This document shows, one piece after another, positions 1 through 8,567 of a stretch of 64,000 nt of DNA. The translations under genes and the position numbers were made by a program. The DNA comes from Rhodospirillales bacterium (GTDB lineage: Bacteria; Pseudomonadota; Alphaproteobacteria; Rhodospirillales; Shumkoniaceae), in assembly GCA_014859895.1 (NCBI GenBank), contig JACZKS010000077.1, positions 28,840 to 92,839 of the forward strand, given 5' to 3'. Below the pieces are notes generated by a model. The model saw only the letters and a program-made list of their open reading frames with translations, was not told where the DNA came from and made no database searches. Within the stretch, counting starts at the first letter, position 1. Every line of letters starts with the position of its first letter.

Positions 1-364
1 CATGGCCATCAGCAACGCCCTGGTGGCCCTGGCCGGCGCGCTGTTCGCCCAGAGCCAGGGGGCGGCCGACGTCACCATGGGGGTCGGCGTCATCGTGGTC
101 GGGCTGGCCGCCGTCATCGGCGGCGAGGCGGTGATCCTGCCGCGCACCATCTTCCTGGCGACGCTGGCCTGCGTCACCGGCTCGCTGCTCTACCGGCTGG
201 CGGTGGCCCTGGCGCTGAACGCCGAGTTCATCGGGCTCAAGGCCCAGGATTTGAACCTCATCACCGCGCTCCTGGTCGCCGCCGCCATGGTGCTGCCCAG
301 CGTCAGGGCGCCGGTCAAGCGCGCCCTCAAGGGCGACAAGCGGATCGTGGGGCCGCTCAAATGA
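1..364 (+). CDS. ABC transporter permease, C-terminal part (gene cut by window start)
   Basis: This is the last 120 or so residues of an inner-membrane ABC permease; the start lies outside the window. The visible part has hydrophobic helices and a Gly/Ala-rich stretch followed by GGEAVI, which resembles the family of putative amino-acid or nucleoside-type importers with branched-chain-like permeases (COG4120 type). Its stop codon overlaps the start of the ATPase gene as ATGA, so the two are translationally coupled. The substrate cannot be read from this fragment; homologues are often annotated as tryptophan/tyrosine-type uptake systems, which is weakly supported. Confidence 0.8.
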   Translation, partial: MAISNALVALAGALFAQSQGAADVTMGVGVIVVGLAAVIGGEAVILPRTIFLATLACVTGSLLYRLAVALALNAEFIGLKAQDLNLITALLVAAAMVLPSVRAPVKRALKGDKRIVGPLK

Positions 365-1155
365 TCGAGCTCCAGGACCTGCGCGTCACCTTCGGCCGCG
401 GCACGCCGATGGAGACGCCGGCGCTGCGCGGCATCTCGCTTGCCATCCCCACCGGCCAGTTCGTCACCGTCATCGGCAGCAACGGCGCCGGCAAGACGAC
501 GCTGCTCAACGTGCTGTCGGGCGAAACGCCGCTCGATTCCGGTCACGTGCTGATCGACGGCACCGACGTCACCCCGTGGCCGACCCACCGGCGGGCCGAG
601 TTGGTAGCCCGCGTTTTCCAGGACCCGATGACCGGCAGTTGCGCCAACTTGACCATCGCCGAGAACTTGGGCCTGGCCGGTGCCCGCGGCCGCTTCCGCC
701 GCTTCCGCCCAGCGGTCGGCAAGACGCTGCGCGAGGAGGCGCGCGGGCGCGTGGCCCGCCTCGGCCTCGGCCTGGAGGATCGCCTGGACGACCCCATGGA
801 GCTGCTGTCCGGCGGCCAGCGCCAGGCGGTGAGCCTGCTGATGGCAACCATGAACCCGATGAAGATCCTGCTTTTGGACGAACACACGGCGGCGCTCGAC
901 CCCAAGATCGGCGCCTTTGTGGTCGGGTTGACCCGCGACGTCGTCGGCGAGCGCCAGTTGACCACCCTGATGGTGACGCACAGCATGCGCCAGGCGCTCG
1001 ACGTCGGCGAGCGCACGGTGATGCTGCACGAGGGTCAGGTCGTGCTCGACGTTTCGGGCGACGAACGCAAGGGGCTGACGGTCGAGGACCTGCTCCACAT
1101 GTTCGAGAAGGTGCGCGGCCAAGAACTCGACGACGACGCCCTGCTGCTGGGCTGA
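361..1155 (+). CDS. ABC transporter ATP-binding protein
   Basis: This 264-residue cytoplasmic ATPase powers the permease encoded just upstream. The Walker A motif GSNGAGKT is at residues 39-46, the signature LSGGQRQ at 149-155, and Walker B ILLLDE at 169-174, followed by a switch His in VTHS. It starts on the ATGA overlap with the permease stop. It belongs to the COG1101-like ATPases that pair with COG4120 permeases and a lipoprotein-like binding protein, which would lie upstream of this window. A gene for a secreted polysaccharide lyase follows only 11 bases later, so the operon may link uptake and polymer breakdown, but that is inference. Confidence 0.92.
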   Translation: MIELQDLRVTFGRGTPMETPALRGISLAIPTGQFVTVIGSNGAGKTTLLNVLSGETPLDSGHVLIDGTDVTPWPTHRRAELVARVFQDPMTGSCANLTIAENLGLAGARGRFRRFRPAVGKTLREEARGRVARLGLGLEDRLDDPMELLSGGQRQAVSLLMATMNPMKILLLDEHTAALDPKIGAFVVGLTRDVVGERQLTTLMVTHSMRQALDVGERTVMLHEGQVVLDVSGDERKGLTVEDLLHMFEKVRGQELDDDALLLG

Positions 1156-1166
1156 GGAGTCGATCG

Positions 1167-2594
1167 ATGAGGCATTGGAGCGCGTGCCTGGGCCTGATGG
1201 GCTGGGCGGCGATCGCCCTGCCGGCCGCCGCAACCTCCGGCGACGAGATCTTCGCGGGAACCATCGCCTGTGAGGCGTCTGGTGGCTCGCCCGGCTTTAC
1301 CCAGGCCGTCGGCTTCGTCGTGCGCGACGGCCGGTTCTTTTACGAGAAGGGCACCGCCGGTAAGCCCGGATTCGAGCGCTTGGCGGGCACGGTGACCGCC
1401 GACGGCACCCTTGCCATCGAGGGCCGCTACTGGGCCGACATCGAAAAGCCGATCCGCTATGAGGGCCGCGTCGAGGGCGGCCGCATGCGGGCCGAAGGGC
1501 CGCACGGCCCCCGCCGTTGCGCACTCGATGCCGCCGCCCCGCCGCCGAGCGGCGCGACGCCTCCCTATCTGGCCGTGCCCGACGCCGCCGTGCGCCGTAA
1601 CCTGGTCGGCAAGCCCGGCGACGCCGCCTTTGCCTGCCCCGAGCCACCGGCGCCGGTGCGCGACGTGCGGGTCGAGCCCTTTTACCAGAAGGGAGACCCC
1701 ACCCATTCCATCGTCGACCCCGAGGCCTACGAGGCCCGGCGCAAGGCGGCGGCACCGTTCGACCAGCTGGCGGCCGGCATCGCCCGCCTGGGCGACCGCT
1801 ACCTCAAGACCAGCCCGCGCGATCCGCAGCTCGCCGCCTGCCTGTTCGGCTGGATGGAGACCTGGGCCGAGGCCGGCGCCATGCTCGGCGAGGCCACCCG
1901 TCAGGGGGCCTACGAGCGCAAGTGGACGCTCACCACGCTCGCCCTCAACTATGGGCTGCTGGTCGACGCCCCCGAGATCGGGCCGGAGCCCCGCCGCGTC
2001 GTCGAGGCGTGGCTCGCGGACGTCGCCTGGGCAACGGTGCCCGATTACGCCGCCAAGCCGTTCGCCGAGCAGAATAACCACCTCAACTGGGCGGCGCTGG
2101 CGGCGCTGGCCACCGGCGTTGCCGTGCAGGATCGCGGCCTGGTGGATTGGGCCGTCGCCGCCTTGAAGGGGGTGGTCGGAAGCAACATCGACGCCGACGG
2201 CTCGTTGCCGCACGAACTCAAGCGTACCTCCAAGGCCATGCACTACCACCGCTTCTCACTGGAACCCCTGATGGTGGCGGCCGAGATCACAGCGGCCAAC
2301 GGGATCGATCTTTATGCCGTCGGCGACGGTTCTTTGCATCGCCTTGTCGCCTATACCGCCGCCGCCATGCGCGACCCCGACATCGTGGCCCGCCGGCTGG
2401 GCGTCGCCCAAAGCAGCGTCGGCGCCGATGCCGTCAAGCCCTCCATGTGGGCCTGGGCCGAACCCTATGTCGCCCGCTTCCCCGAGGCCGAGGTGGCAGC
2501 CACCTTGACGCAGTTGCGCGGCAAGGGTCTGTCCTCCACTTGGTTGGGCGGCGACATGACCCTGCGCTTCGGGCCGGCTGGCGGGGGGCTGTAA
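1167..2594 (+). CDS. Secreted PL5 family (AlgL-like) alginate/mannuronate lyase with N-terminal extension
   Basis: The protein has 475 residues. An export signal covers about residues 1-22 (cut near PAAA). Residues 25-120 form a beta-rich extension of unknown family. From about residue 145 onward the sequence follows the polysaccharide lyase family 5 fold of AlgL. Residues equivalent to the AlgL active site are visible: Lys175, Asn304-His305 with Trp308, and Arg353 with Tyr360 seven residues later, the same spacing as Arg249/Tyr256 in Pseudomonas AlgL. It should cleave polymannuronate-like chains by beta-elimination in the periplasm. I chose the ATG with a GAGGAG-like site upstream; a longer upstream frame overlaps the ATPase gene and is not credible. 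No alginate synthesis genes are nearby, so the true polymer is uncertain. Confidence 0.82.
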   Translation: MRHWSACLGLMGWAAIALPAAATSGDEIFAGTIACEASGGSPGFTQAVGFVVRDGRFFYEKGTAGKPGFERLAGTVTADGTLAIEGRYWADIEKPIRYEGRVEGGRMRAEGPHGPRRCALDAAAPPPSGATPPYLAVPDAAVRRNLVGKPGDAAFACPEPPAPVRDVRVEPFYQKGDPTHSIVDPEAYEARRKAAAPFDQLAAGIARLGDRYLKTSPRDPQLAACLFGWMETWAEAGAMLGEATRQGAYERKWTLTTLALNYGLLVDAPEIGPEPRRVVEAWLADVAWATVPDYAAKPFAEQNNHLNWAALAALATGVAVQDRGLVDWAVAALKGVVGSNIDADGSLPHELKRTSKAMHYHRFSLEPLMVAAEITAANGIDLYAVGDGSLHRLVAYTAAAMRDPDIVARRLGVAQSSVGADAVKPSMWAWAEPYVARFPEAEVAATLTQLRGKGLSSTWLGGDMTLRFGPAGGGL

Positions 2595-2605
2595 CGGCCC
2601 GGTTG

Positions 2606-3649
2606 TCAGGCCCGCCCGGCCGGCGGCGCCGGGCCGACACCGGTCGGCATCTGGAAGGTGCGCCGGTGGGCGCCGGGGGAAATGCCGTTCAGGCGGCGGA
2701 ACAGGCGGCGGAAGAAAGCCGGGTCCTCGTAACCGACCTTCCAGGCGATCTCCTCGATCGACGCCGTCGTACGCTCCAGCCGCCGCTTGCCCTCCTCGAT
2801 TCGCAGGCGCTGCACGTAGGCGATCGGAGAAAGGCCGGTCGCCTGGGTGAAGCGCCGCTTGAAGCTGCGCTCGGTCAACCCAGAGCGACGCACCATCTCC
2901 TCTACCGGCTTGGCCACCGAATAGTGGGTGGCGAGCCACGCCTGGACCTGCGCGATCACGGCGTCGCCGTGATCGGTCGGCGCGCTGAACACCACATAGG
3001 GCGCCAACCCCTCGTGGTGCCATTGCAGGGCGAAGAACTTGGTGATGGCCTGGGCGGCGGCGATCCCGACGTGCCGGGCGATCAGGTAAAGCACGAGATC
3101 GTGCCACGAGGTCGAGGCGCCCGAGGTGATCAGCCGGCCGTCCTCGCCAGCGGCGATCAGCACCCGTTCGGGATGCAGCCGCACGGCCGGAAAAGACTTG
3201 GCAAAACCGGTCGCATAGGACCAGTGGATGGTGGCGTCGCAGCCATCGAACAGGCCGCTTTCGGCCAACACATAAAGTCCCGAACAGGCCGAACACACCG
3301 TAGCGCCGCGCCCGTGCTGGGCCCTCACCCAGTCGACCAGTTCCCCATAGCGGCCGGCGGTCCAGTGCCCCCCCTGCACCAGCAGCGACGGGACGATGAT
3401 GACGTCGGTGTCGCGGATGTCCGCCAAGGCCCGCGGGACTGTCAACGGAAGTCCGCTGGCCAGATCGACGGTGCCCCGCCTGAGGCCGACGATTTCCACG
3501 CTGATCGGCGACTTTTCGGGGATGGCGTCGCTGAATCCCGACAGCAGACGCAGGGAGCTCAGGACGTCGTGGATTCCAATCAGCGTCGAGGCCACCGCCT
3601 CGGGAATGGCGATTAGGCTTACGTGCAGCGTTCCCCGATCTTCATCCAT
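2606..3649 (-). CDS. GlxA-type transcriptional regulator (DJ-1/PfpI domain plus AraC helix-turn-helix)
   Basis: About the first 175 residues form a DJ-1/PfpI-like domain with the nucleophile-elbow-like stretch CSACSGLYVLAESGLFDG. The last 110 or so residues form an AraC-type DNA-binding region, including VEEMVRRSGLTERSFKRRF and the second helix-turn-helix near EEIAWKVGYEDPAFFRRLF. The length of 347 residues is normal for the GlxA group. An in-frame ATG six codons upstream has no ribosome site, whereas the chosen ATG follows GGGGATGC. It is convergent with the lyase gene and divergent from the methyltransferase gene, which it might regulate. The effector is unknown. Confidence 0.88.
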   Translation of the reverse strand: MDEDRGTLHVSLIAIPEAVASTLIGIHDVLSSLRLLSGFSDAIPEKSPISVEIVGLRRGTVDLASGLPLTVPRALADIRDTDVIIVPSLLVQGGHWTAGRYGELVDWVRAQHGRGATVCSACSGLYVLAESGLFDGCDATIHWSYATGFAKSFPAVRLHPERVLIAAGEDGRLITSGASTSWHDLVLYLIARHVGIAAAQAITKFFALQWHHEGLAPYVVFSAPTDHGDAVIAQVQAWLATHYSVAKPVEEMVRRSGLTERSFKRRFTQATGLSPIAYVQRLRIEEGKRRLERTTASIEEIAWKVGYEDPAFFRRLFRRLNGISPGAHRRTFQMPTGVGPAPPAGRA

Positions 3650-3776
3650 TTTGCATCCCCCTGGCATGAACGGACCGCTATTGGCGGGTCCGGCTCTCGT
3701 CCTGTGGCATCGCGATCGTCACCCTTGGCGTTGATGGGGCCCCGCCGGGGCCCGACAGCGACGAAGGAGAATGGCC

Positions 3777-4835
3777 ATGACGGTCGATCAACAGAATCTG
3801 TCCGCCTTCCTTGATAAAGTGGTGACCGATCTCGCCGCCGGCTATGGCGGCGTGATGGTCAGCCTGGGCGAAAAGCTCGGACTCTACAAAGCGATGGCCG
3901 GCGCCGGCCCGCTGACCTCCGACGAACTGGCGGCGCGCAGCGGCTGCGCCGAACGCTACGTCCGCGAGTGGCTGAACGCACAGGCGGCCGGCGGCTACGT
4001 GCGCTATCATCCGTCGAGCGCCACCTACGAGCTGACCCCCGAACAGGCCTTCGTGCTGGCCGACGACACCAGCCCGGTCTACATACCGTCGGCTTGGCAG
4101 GTGCCGGCTTCCATGTGGTTCGACGAGGCGAAGGCACTGGACGCTTTTCGCACCGGCAGCGGCATCCCGTGGGGCGATCACAACCACCGCCTTTACTGCG
4201 GGGTCGCCGCCTTCTATCGCAACGCCTATCGCGGCAGCCTGGTGCCGGAATGGCTGCCGGCCCTGGAAGGCCTGCCCGAGAAGCTGACGGCCGGCGCCAC
4301 GGTGGCCGACGTCGGCTGCGGCCACGGCCATTCGACCATCGTCATGGCCGAAGCCTTCCCCAAGTCGCGCTTCTGGGGCTTCGACACCCACCCGGATTCG
4401 ATCGCGGCGGCCCGCGACAATGCGCGTGCCGCCGGCGTCGAGGACCGCGTCACCTTCGAAAGGGCGGCGGCCGATACCTATGCGGCCCGGGACTACGACC
4501 TGATCTGCTTCTTCGACTGCCTGCACGACATGGGACACCCTTTGTCCGCCGCCCGCCATGCCGCCCGCACGCTGGGCGAGGATGGTCGCGTCATGCTGGT
4601 CGAGCCCTATGCCAACGACAACGTCGAGGATAACCTGACACCGGTGGGCCGGCTCTACTATTCGGCCTCCGCCACGCTGTGCTGCGCGCACGCCATTTCA
4701 GAAGAGGGCTCGCACGTGCTGGGCGCCCAGGCCGGCGAAGCACGTCTGAGCTCCATCTTTACCAAGGCCGGCTTCGGTTCGTTCCGCCGCGCCGCCGAGA
4801 CACCTTTCAACCTCATCCTAGAAGCCCGGCGCTGA
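3777..4835 (+). CDS. SAM-dependent methyltransferase with N-terminal winged-helix (Rv2258c-like)
   Basis: The 352-residue cytoplasmic protein has an N-terminal winged-helix dimerisation region (about 20-95) and a class I Rossmann methyltransferase core with the SAM motif VADVGCGHGHS at 176-186 and an acidic FWGFDTHP strand end. This layout matches the Rv2258c-like group, whose substrates are mostly unknown. Two ATGs lie in frame; AAGGAG is 7 bases from the second and only 1 base from the first, so I chose the second. It is followed after 72 bases by the deacetylase-like gene, with its own ribosome site, suggesting cotranscription. Small-molecule methylation is likely; the acceptor cannot be inferred. 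Confidence 0.85.
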   Translation: MTVDQQNLSAFLDKVVTDLAAGYGGVMVSLGEKLGLYKAMAGAGPLTSDELAARSGCAERYVREWLNAQAAGGYVRYHPSSATYELTPEQAFVLADDTSPVYIPSAWQVPASMWFDEAKALDAFRTGSGIPWGDHNHRLYCGVAAFYRNAYRGSLVPEWLPALEGLPEKLTAGATVADVGCGHGHSTIVMAEAFPKSRFWGFDTHPDSIAAARDNARAAGVEDRVTFERAAADTYAARDYDLICFFDCLHDMGHPLSAARHAARTLGEDGRVMLVEPYANDNVEDNLTPVGRLYYSASATLCCAHAISEEGSHVLGAQAGEARLSSIFTKAGFGSFRRAAETPFNLILEARR

Positions 4836-4907
4836 ACGCCGCCGCCGGGCGGTCAGTCCCGTCCGGCGACGCCTTCGGCCGGCCAGCCTCAGCCAAGGAG
4901 ACAACAG

Positions 4908-5993
4908 ATGACGACAGGACTGGTTTGGGACGAGCGCTTCGCCTGGCACGATGCTGGCCTAGCCTCGACCCACCCTTGGGCCGAGCCCTACCCGGCCCTC
5001 GACCGCCCGGAAGCCAAGCGCCGTTTGTGGAGCCTGCTGCAGGCCAGCGGCTTCACCGACCGTCTGGTGCCGATCAAGGCACGGCCGGCCAGCGAGGAAG
5101 AACTCTGCCGCTTTCACACGCCGGACTACGTCGCCCGCATTCGTCGATTGAGCGAGACGGGCGGCGGCGAGGCCGGCGAGAATGCCCGCTTCGGGCCCAA
5201 CGGCTTTGCGGTGGCCAGTCTGGCGGCCGGGGCCTGCATCGAGGGTGCCGAAGCGGTGTTGTCTGGCCGTATCGACAATGCCTACGCCCTGGTCCGGCCC
5301 TGCGGCCACCATGCCGAGGCGGATCGCGGGCGTGGTTTCTGCCTGTTCGCCAATGTCGTGCTCGCCATCGAGCACGCACGGGCGGTGCATGGCGTCCGGC
5401 GAATCGCCGTCGTCGACTGGGACGTCCATCACGGCAACGGCACCGAAGCGGCCTTTTATGCCGATTCCGGTGTGCTCACCATCTCGCTCCACCAGGACCG
5501 CTATTACCCCGCCGACACAGGCGGTATCGAGGCCATCGGCACAGGCGCCGGACGGGGCTTCAACATCAATCTGCCGCTGCCGCCGGGTAGCGGCCACGGC
5601 GCCTACCTGGCCGCCTTTGAGCGGGTCGTGGTTCCAGCCGTGTCGGCCTTTCATCCGGAGTTCATCGTCATTGCTTGCGGCTACGACGCCGCCGCCAGCG
5701 ACCCGCTCGGCCGCATGCTGTGTACCAGCGAAACCTTCCGTGCCATGACCGGCTACGTCCGCGAGGCCGCCAGCCATTTTGGCGCGCCGATCCTCGTGTG
5801 TCAGGAAGGCGGCTATTCGCCGACCTACGCGCCCTTCTGCGGTCTGGCGGTAATCGAGGAACTGGCCGGCCAACGAAGCGGCGTCGACGACCCGCTGGTT
5901 GGCTGGTACGCAGTTCTGGGCGGCCAGGACCTGCAACCCCATCAGAAGGCAGTTATCGAACTGGCCGCTGAACGCCTGCGCGTCGCGGCCTAG
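4908..5993 (+). CDS. Class II histone deacetylase-like amidohydrolase
   Basis: The 361-residue zinc hydrolase is of the arginase/deacetylase fold. The paired active-site histidines are in CGHHAEADRGRG (134-135). Zinc ligands are Asp172 and His174 in DWDVHHGNGTE and Asp260 in CGYDAA. The transition-state Tyr is in CQEGGYSP (about 303). Bacterial members remove acetyl or other acyl groups from polyamines, amides or small metabolites rather than from histones. The ribosome site AAGGAGA is 6 bases or so from the ATG. It sits between the methyltransferase and a small unknown protein on the same strand. The substrate is not determinable from sequence. Confidence 0.9.
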   Translation: MTTGLVWDERFAWHDAGLASTHPWAEPYPALDRPEAKRRLWSLLQASGFTDRLVPIKARPASEEELCRFHTPDYVARIRRLSETGGGEAGENARFGPNGFAVASLAAGACIEGAEAVLSGRIDNAYALVRPCGHHAEADRGRGFCLFANVVLAIEHARAVHGVRRIAVVDWDVHHGNGTEAAFYADSGVLTISLHQDRYYPADTGGIEAIGTGAGRGFNINLPLPPGSGHGAYLAAFERVVVPAVSAFHPEFIVIACGYDAAASDPLGRMLCTSETFRAMTGYVREAASHFGAPILVCQEGGYSPTYAPFCGLAVIEELAGQRSGVDDPLVGWYAVLGGQDLQPHQKAVIELAAERLRVAA

Positions 5994-6017
5994 AACTCTA
6001 ACCACGGGGACCTATCC

Positions 6018-6338
6018 ATGATGATCGCACGCTGGACCATCGAAGCCCGCTTCGGACACAAGACGGCCGCCCTCGATTTGATGAAACGCTGGTGGCGGGA
6101 GATCGCGCCCGCCATCGGCTGGTCGGCAGCACAGGCCCGTATCGCCACCGGCTCGCTGGGTGCGCCGGAATCGACCATCGAAGTCGAGATCGCCGTCGAA
6201 GGATTGAGCGACATCGAAACGGCGTGGGCTCGCCTGGGCAACCTGCCCGCGCAAGGGCAATGGGCGGACGAACTCGAACCGCTGATCGTCTCGGGTACCG
6301 CCCGCTGGTCGGTCTATCGCTCTGTCGAGGTGTCGTGA
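6018..6338 (+). CDS. Small hypothetical protein, possible dimeric alpha/beta-barrel fold
   Basis: This 106-residue soluble protein starts 24 bases after the deacetylase-like gene with a GGGGACC site in front, so it is probably the last gene of that operon. It alternates short beta-like segments (MIARWTIEAR, STIEVEIAV, ARWSVYRSVE) and helices in a pattern like small dimeric ferredoxin-fold proteins (NIPSNAP or ABM type). That fold assignment is only a reading of the pattern. There is no signal peptide, membrane helix or recognisable catalytic motif. The coding frame keeps a GC-rich third position like its neighbours. Function unknown. Confidence 0.65.
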   Translation: MMIARWTIEARFGHKTAALDLMKRWWREIAPAIGWSAAQARIATGSLGAPESTIEVEIAVEGLSDIETAWARLGNLPAQGQWADELEPLIVSGTARWSVYRSVEVS

Positions 6339-6339
6339 C

Positions 6340-6415
6340 TCTGGCGCTTCTTAAGGTGCATTCCAGCAGTGCCTGGACCGGCGGCTCGAGGTGGTAGCGG
6401 TGGCGAATCAGCCTG
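6340..6415 (-). pseudogene. Relic of an HTH/periplasmic-binding-like regulator gene
   Basis: About 49 bases starting at 6363 match, in the same orientation, 12547-12595 inside the intact regulator gene at 12452-13336: the first 27 positions are identical and five of the next 22 differ. Read on the minus strand, the relic encodes [17 protein letters not shown], the counterpart of [17 protein letters not shown] in the intact gene, and then diverges. No start, stop or ribosome site fits a functional gene. The mismatches mostly fall at codon third positions or give related residues, so it looks like a decayed paralogue rather than a recent duplication. It lies directly at the end of the TTT transporter block. 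Confidence 0.6.
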
Positions 6416-6446
6416 GGCGCCGCCCCAAATCCATGTTGGGCTCCGA

Positions 6447-7940
6447 TCAGGTCCGCGCGCGTGCGAAGAGCTTGAAGACCCCGATATTGGAGGCCAGGGC
6501 CATGAGGATGACGAACGAGAGGACCAGGCTGATCGGCGACGTTACGAACCCGAGCAGGAAGACATCGAGCTGGCTGTTGTCGGCAATCAGCGTCGCCCGC
6601 AGGCTCTCGTCCAGCAGCGGGCCGAGAATGATTCCCAAAACCATGGGGGCGACGGCGATTCCGTTGAGGCGGAGGACGAAGCCGATAATTCCGAAGCCGA
6701 ATGCCCAGAAGATATCGGTGACGTTGTTATTGATGGCGTAGGCGCCGATGATGGTCAGGAGGGTGACCGCCGGAAGCAGATACGCCTTGGGAACCGACAC
6801 CATCTTCTTGAAGACCTGGATCCCCGAAAAGCCGAACACCAGCAGGAAAAAATTGGCAAGGAGAACCGACCCCGCCACGACATAGAACAACTCGGGCGTG
6901 TTGATCATCAGAGTCGGTCCCGGATTCAATCCGTGGATCACCAGTGACCCGATGATGACGGCAGTCACGGCATCTCCCGGGATCCCAAGGGTCAGCATCG
7001 GGATCAAGGCGCCGCCGATGGCCGCATTGTTGGCCGATTCCGGCGCGGCCACCCCTTCATAGGCGCCCTCCCCGAACGGCCGGGACGGATTTTTCACCGT
7101 CCGCTTGGCGTGATCGTATCCCAGAAGGGCGGCGATCTCTCCGCCGACCCCGGGCAGGGCCCCGATGAATACGCCAATCACAGATGTCCGCAGGCTCAAG
7201 GGCAGCAGCCTTAAGATCAGTTTCCTCTCGGGAACAGTCCGTCCGACCTGGGCAACCGGGCTCGCCAAGCGCAATTCCGAAAGCTGAAGCAGAACCTCGG
7301 AGAAACCGAACAGCCCGAGGATCGCGACGACAATGTTGATGCCCTGGGACAGGGCCAGCGTCCCAAAGGTAAAGCGCGGCGACGCCGTGATGGGATCCAA
7401 CCCCACCAAACCGATAATCACCCCCAGAAAGGCGATGAAAATGGACTGCCGGAAGCCTCCCCGGCTGAGCGTCCCGATCAAAAGCAATCCCATGAGCGCC
7501 AGCAGGAAGTAGTCCCGATGATCGAACTTCAGGGCAAAATCGGCAATGAGCGGCGTGAAAAACACCAGAAAGAAAACGCCGACGATTCCCCCGACGAAAG
7601 ACATGGTCGTCGCCAGGCCGATTCCCAATCCGGCCTCGCCAAGCTTCGACATTGGATAGCCATCGAAGGTGGTGGCGACGGATGCCGGCGCGCCTGGAAT
7701 GTTCAGCAGCATCGCCGATCGGGAACCACCATAGACCCCCCCGACATACACGCCCATGATCAGTGCCAGCGCGTCGAGCATGTCCCACGAATAGGTAACG
7801 GACAAGAGAAGCGCGGTCGCCATCGTCACCGACAGGCCCGGAATGGCCCCGACGTAGATGCCGGCGAACGTCCCGACGCCGACGAGGAAAAACAGATCGA
7901 GGTCCATGAACGGTAGAGCGAAATTCGCCAGCATATCCAT
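6447..7940 (-). CDS. tctA: Tripartite tricarboxylate transporter, large membrane subunit TctA
   Basis: The 497-residue inner-membrane protein has about 12 hydrophobic segments and the family hallmark loops GAIPGLSVTMATALLL near the N-terminus and GALPGVGGEIAALLGYDHAK in the middle, plus GGVYGGSRSAMLLNIPGAPA. It forms the large permease of a TTT system driven by the proton or sodium gradient, with TctB and the binding protein TctC encoded upstream on the same strand. The 63-base gap from tctB and same direction imply one transcript. TTT systems carry citrate, tartrate, aromatic acids and other carboxylates; the adjacent EPSP-synthase-like gene hints at a cyclohexene-carboxylate-like or enolpyruvyl substrate, which is inference. 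Confidence 0.93.
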   Translation of the reverse strand: MDMLANFALPFMDLDLFFLVGVGTFAGIYVGAIPGLSVTMATALLLSVTYSWDMLDALALIMGVYVGGVYGGSRSAMLLNIPGAPASVATTFDGYPMSKLGEAGLGIGLATTMSFVGGIVGVFFLVFFTPLIADFALKFDHRDYFLLALMGLLLIGTLSRGGFRQSIFIAFLGVIIGLVGLDPITASPRFTFGTLALSQGINIVVAILGLFGFSEVLLQLSELRLASPVAQVGRTVPERKLILRLLPLSLRTSVIGVFIGALPGVGGEIAALLGYDHAKRTVKNPSRPFGEGAYEGVAAPESANNAAIGGALIPMLTLGIPGDAVTAVIIGSLVIHGLNPGPTLMINTPELFYVVAGSVLLANFFLLVFGFSGIQVFKKMVSVPKAYLLPAVTLLTIIGAYAINNNVTDIFWAFGFGIIGFVLRLNGIAVAPMVLGIILGPLLDESLRATLIADNSQLDVFLLGFVTSPISLVLSFVILMALASNIGVFKLFARART

Positions 7941-8003
7941 ATCGATATCCGTGTTCCCAACAGCCTCTTGGTTACGACTTCATTCTTTCGAAGCGTGATG
8001 TGC

Positions 8004-8450
8004 TTATGGAAACGAAACCTTGAAGCCGTACTGGAATATCAGGAACTCGGCAGCGACCAAGGAAGCGGCTCCGCCGACCACCCAGACGGGCGAGCGGGCG
8101 CCAAGGTAATAGAACGCCGCAATCAGGAAAAAGAACGTCAAGACGTGGAAATTGACGGATCTGATCAGGAAAACGTAGGCAAAGACGATCGTCAGAAATC
8201 CGAGAAGCGACTTGATGACTTGGATATCGATAGGGCTCTGCGACACCCGCGTCTTCACGATATCGAGAACCAAGCTCCAGACCGCAATCATCGTCATGAT
8301 CAGCGAAAGGCCGAAGGGAACGACGCGCGGAGAGACGACAAAATCGGCCCCCTTCATGTCGATCGACAGCGAAGAGTAGAGGAGGAAGGCCCCGGTCACG
8401 AGGAACAGAGCGCTCAAGGAAATTTTTCTTAGCTTTCCCAAAACAAACAT
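8004..8450 (-). CDS. tctB: Tripartite tricarboxylate transporter, small membrane subunit TctB
   Basis: This 148-residue protein has four predicted membrane segments, the first right after the start (LRKISLSALFLVTGAFLLYSS) and the last near the C-terminus (FLLIAAFYYLGARSPVWVVGG), the usual form of TctB. A longer frame exists, but the ATG chosen is preceded by AAGGAGG at good spacing, which decides the start. It lies between the binding-protein and large-permease genes. It is the small accessory subunit of the same importer and has no known catalytic motif. Confidence 0.88.
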   Translation of the reverse strand: MFVLGKLRKISLSALFLVTGAFLLYSSLSIDMKGADFVVSPRVVPFGLSLIMTMIAVWSLVLDIVKTRVSQSPIDIQVIKSLLGFLTIVFAYVFLIRSVNFHVLTFFFLIAAFYYLGARSPVWVVGGAASLVAAEFLIFQYGFKVSFP

Positions 8451-8526
8451 GAACGTCTTCCTCCTTGTGCGCCCCCTCGTTCCCCGGAGCCCACTTTTTC
8501 TTGATCCCCGCCCCCGAGAAATGGGC

Positions 8527-8549
8527 AGAGGCGCCACCGGGGCGCCCCT
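8527..8549 (-). terminator. Stem-loop between tctC and tctB
   Basis: Arms AGAGGCGCC and GGCGCCCCT pair over nine positions (one G-T) around a five-base loop, just after the tctC stop. No T-run follows. Hairpins placed after a binding-protein gene commonly protect its mRNA or partly stop transcription, so that the binding protein is made in excess over the membrane subunits; that role here is inferred. Confidence 0.5.
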
Positions 8550-8567
8550 CCCAATTCCGCAGACCGT

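Noticed and set aside
2147..3616. Long plus-strand frame across the lyase end and the GlxA-type regulator
   Set aside because: Antisense shadow of the regulator gene; no domain, and composition is Arg/Gly-rich.
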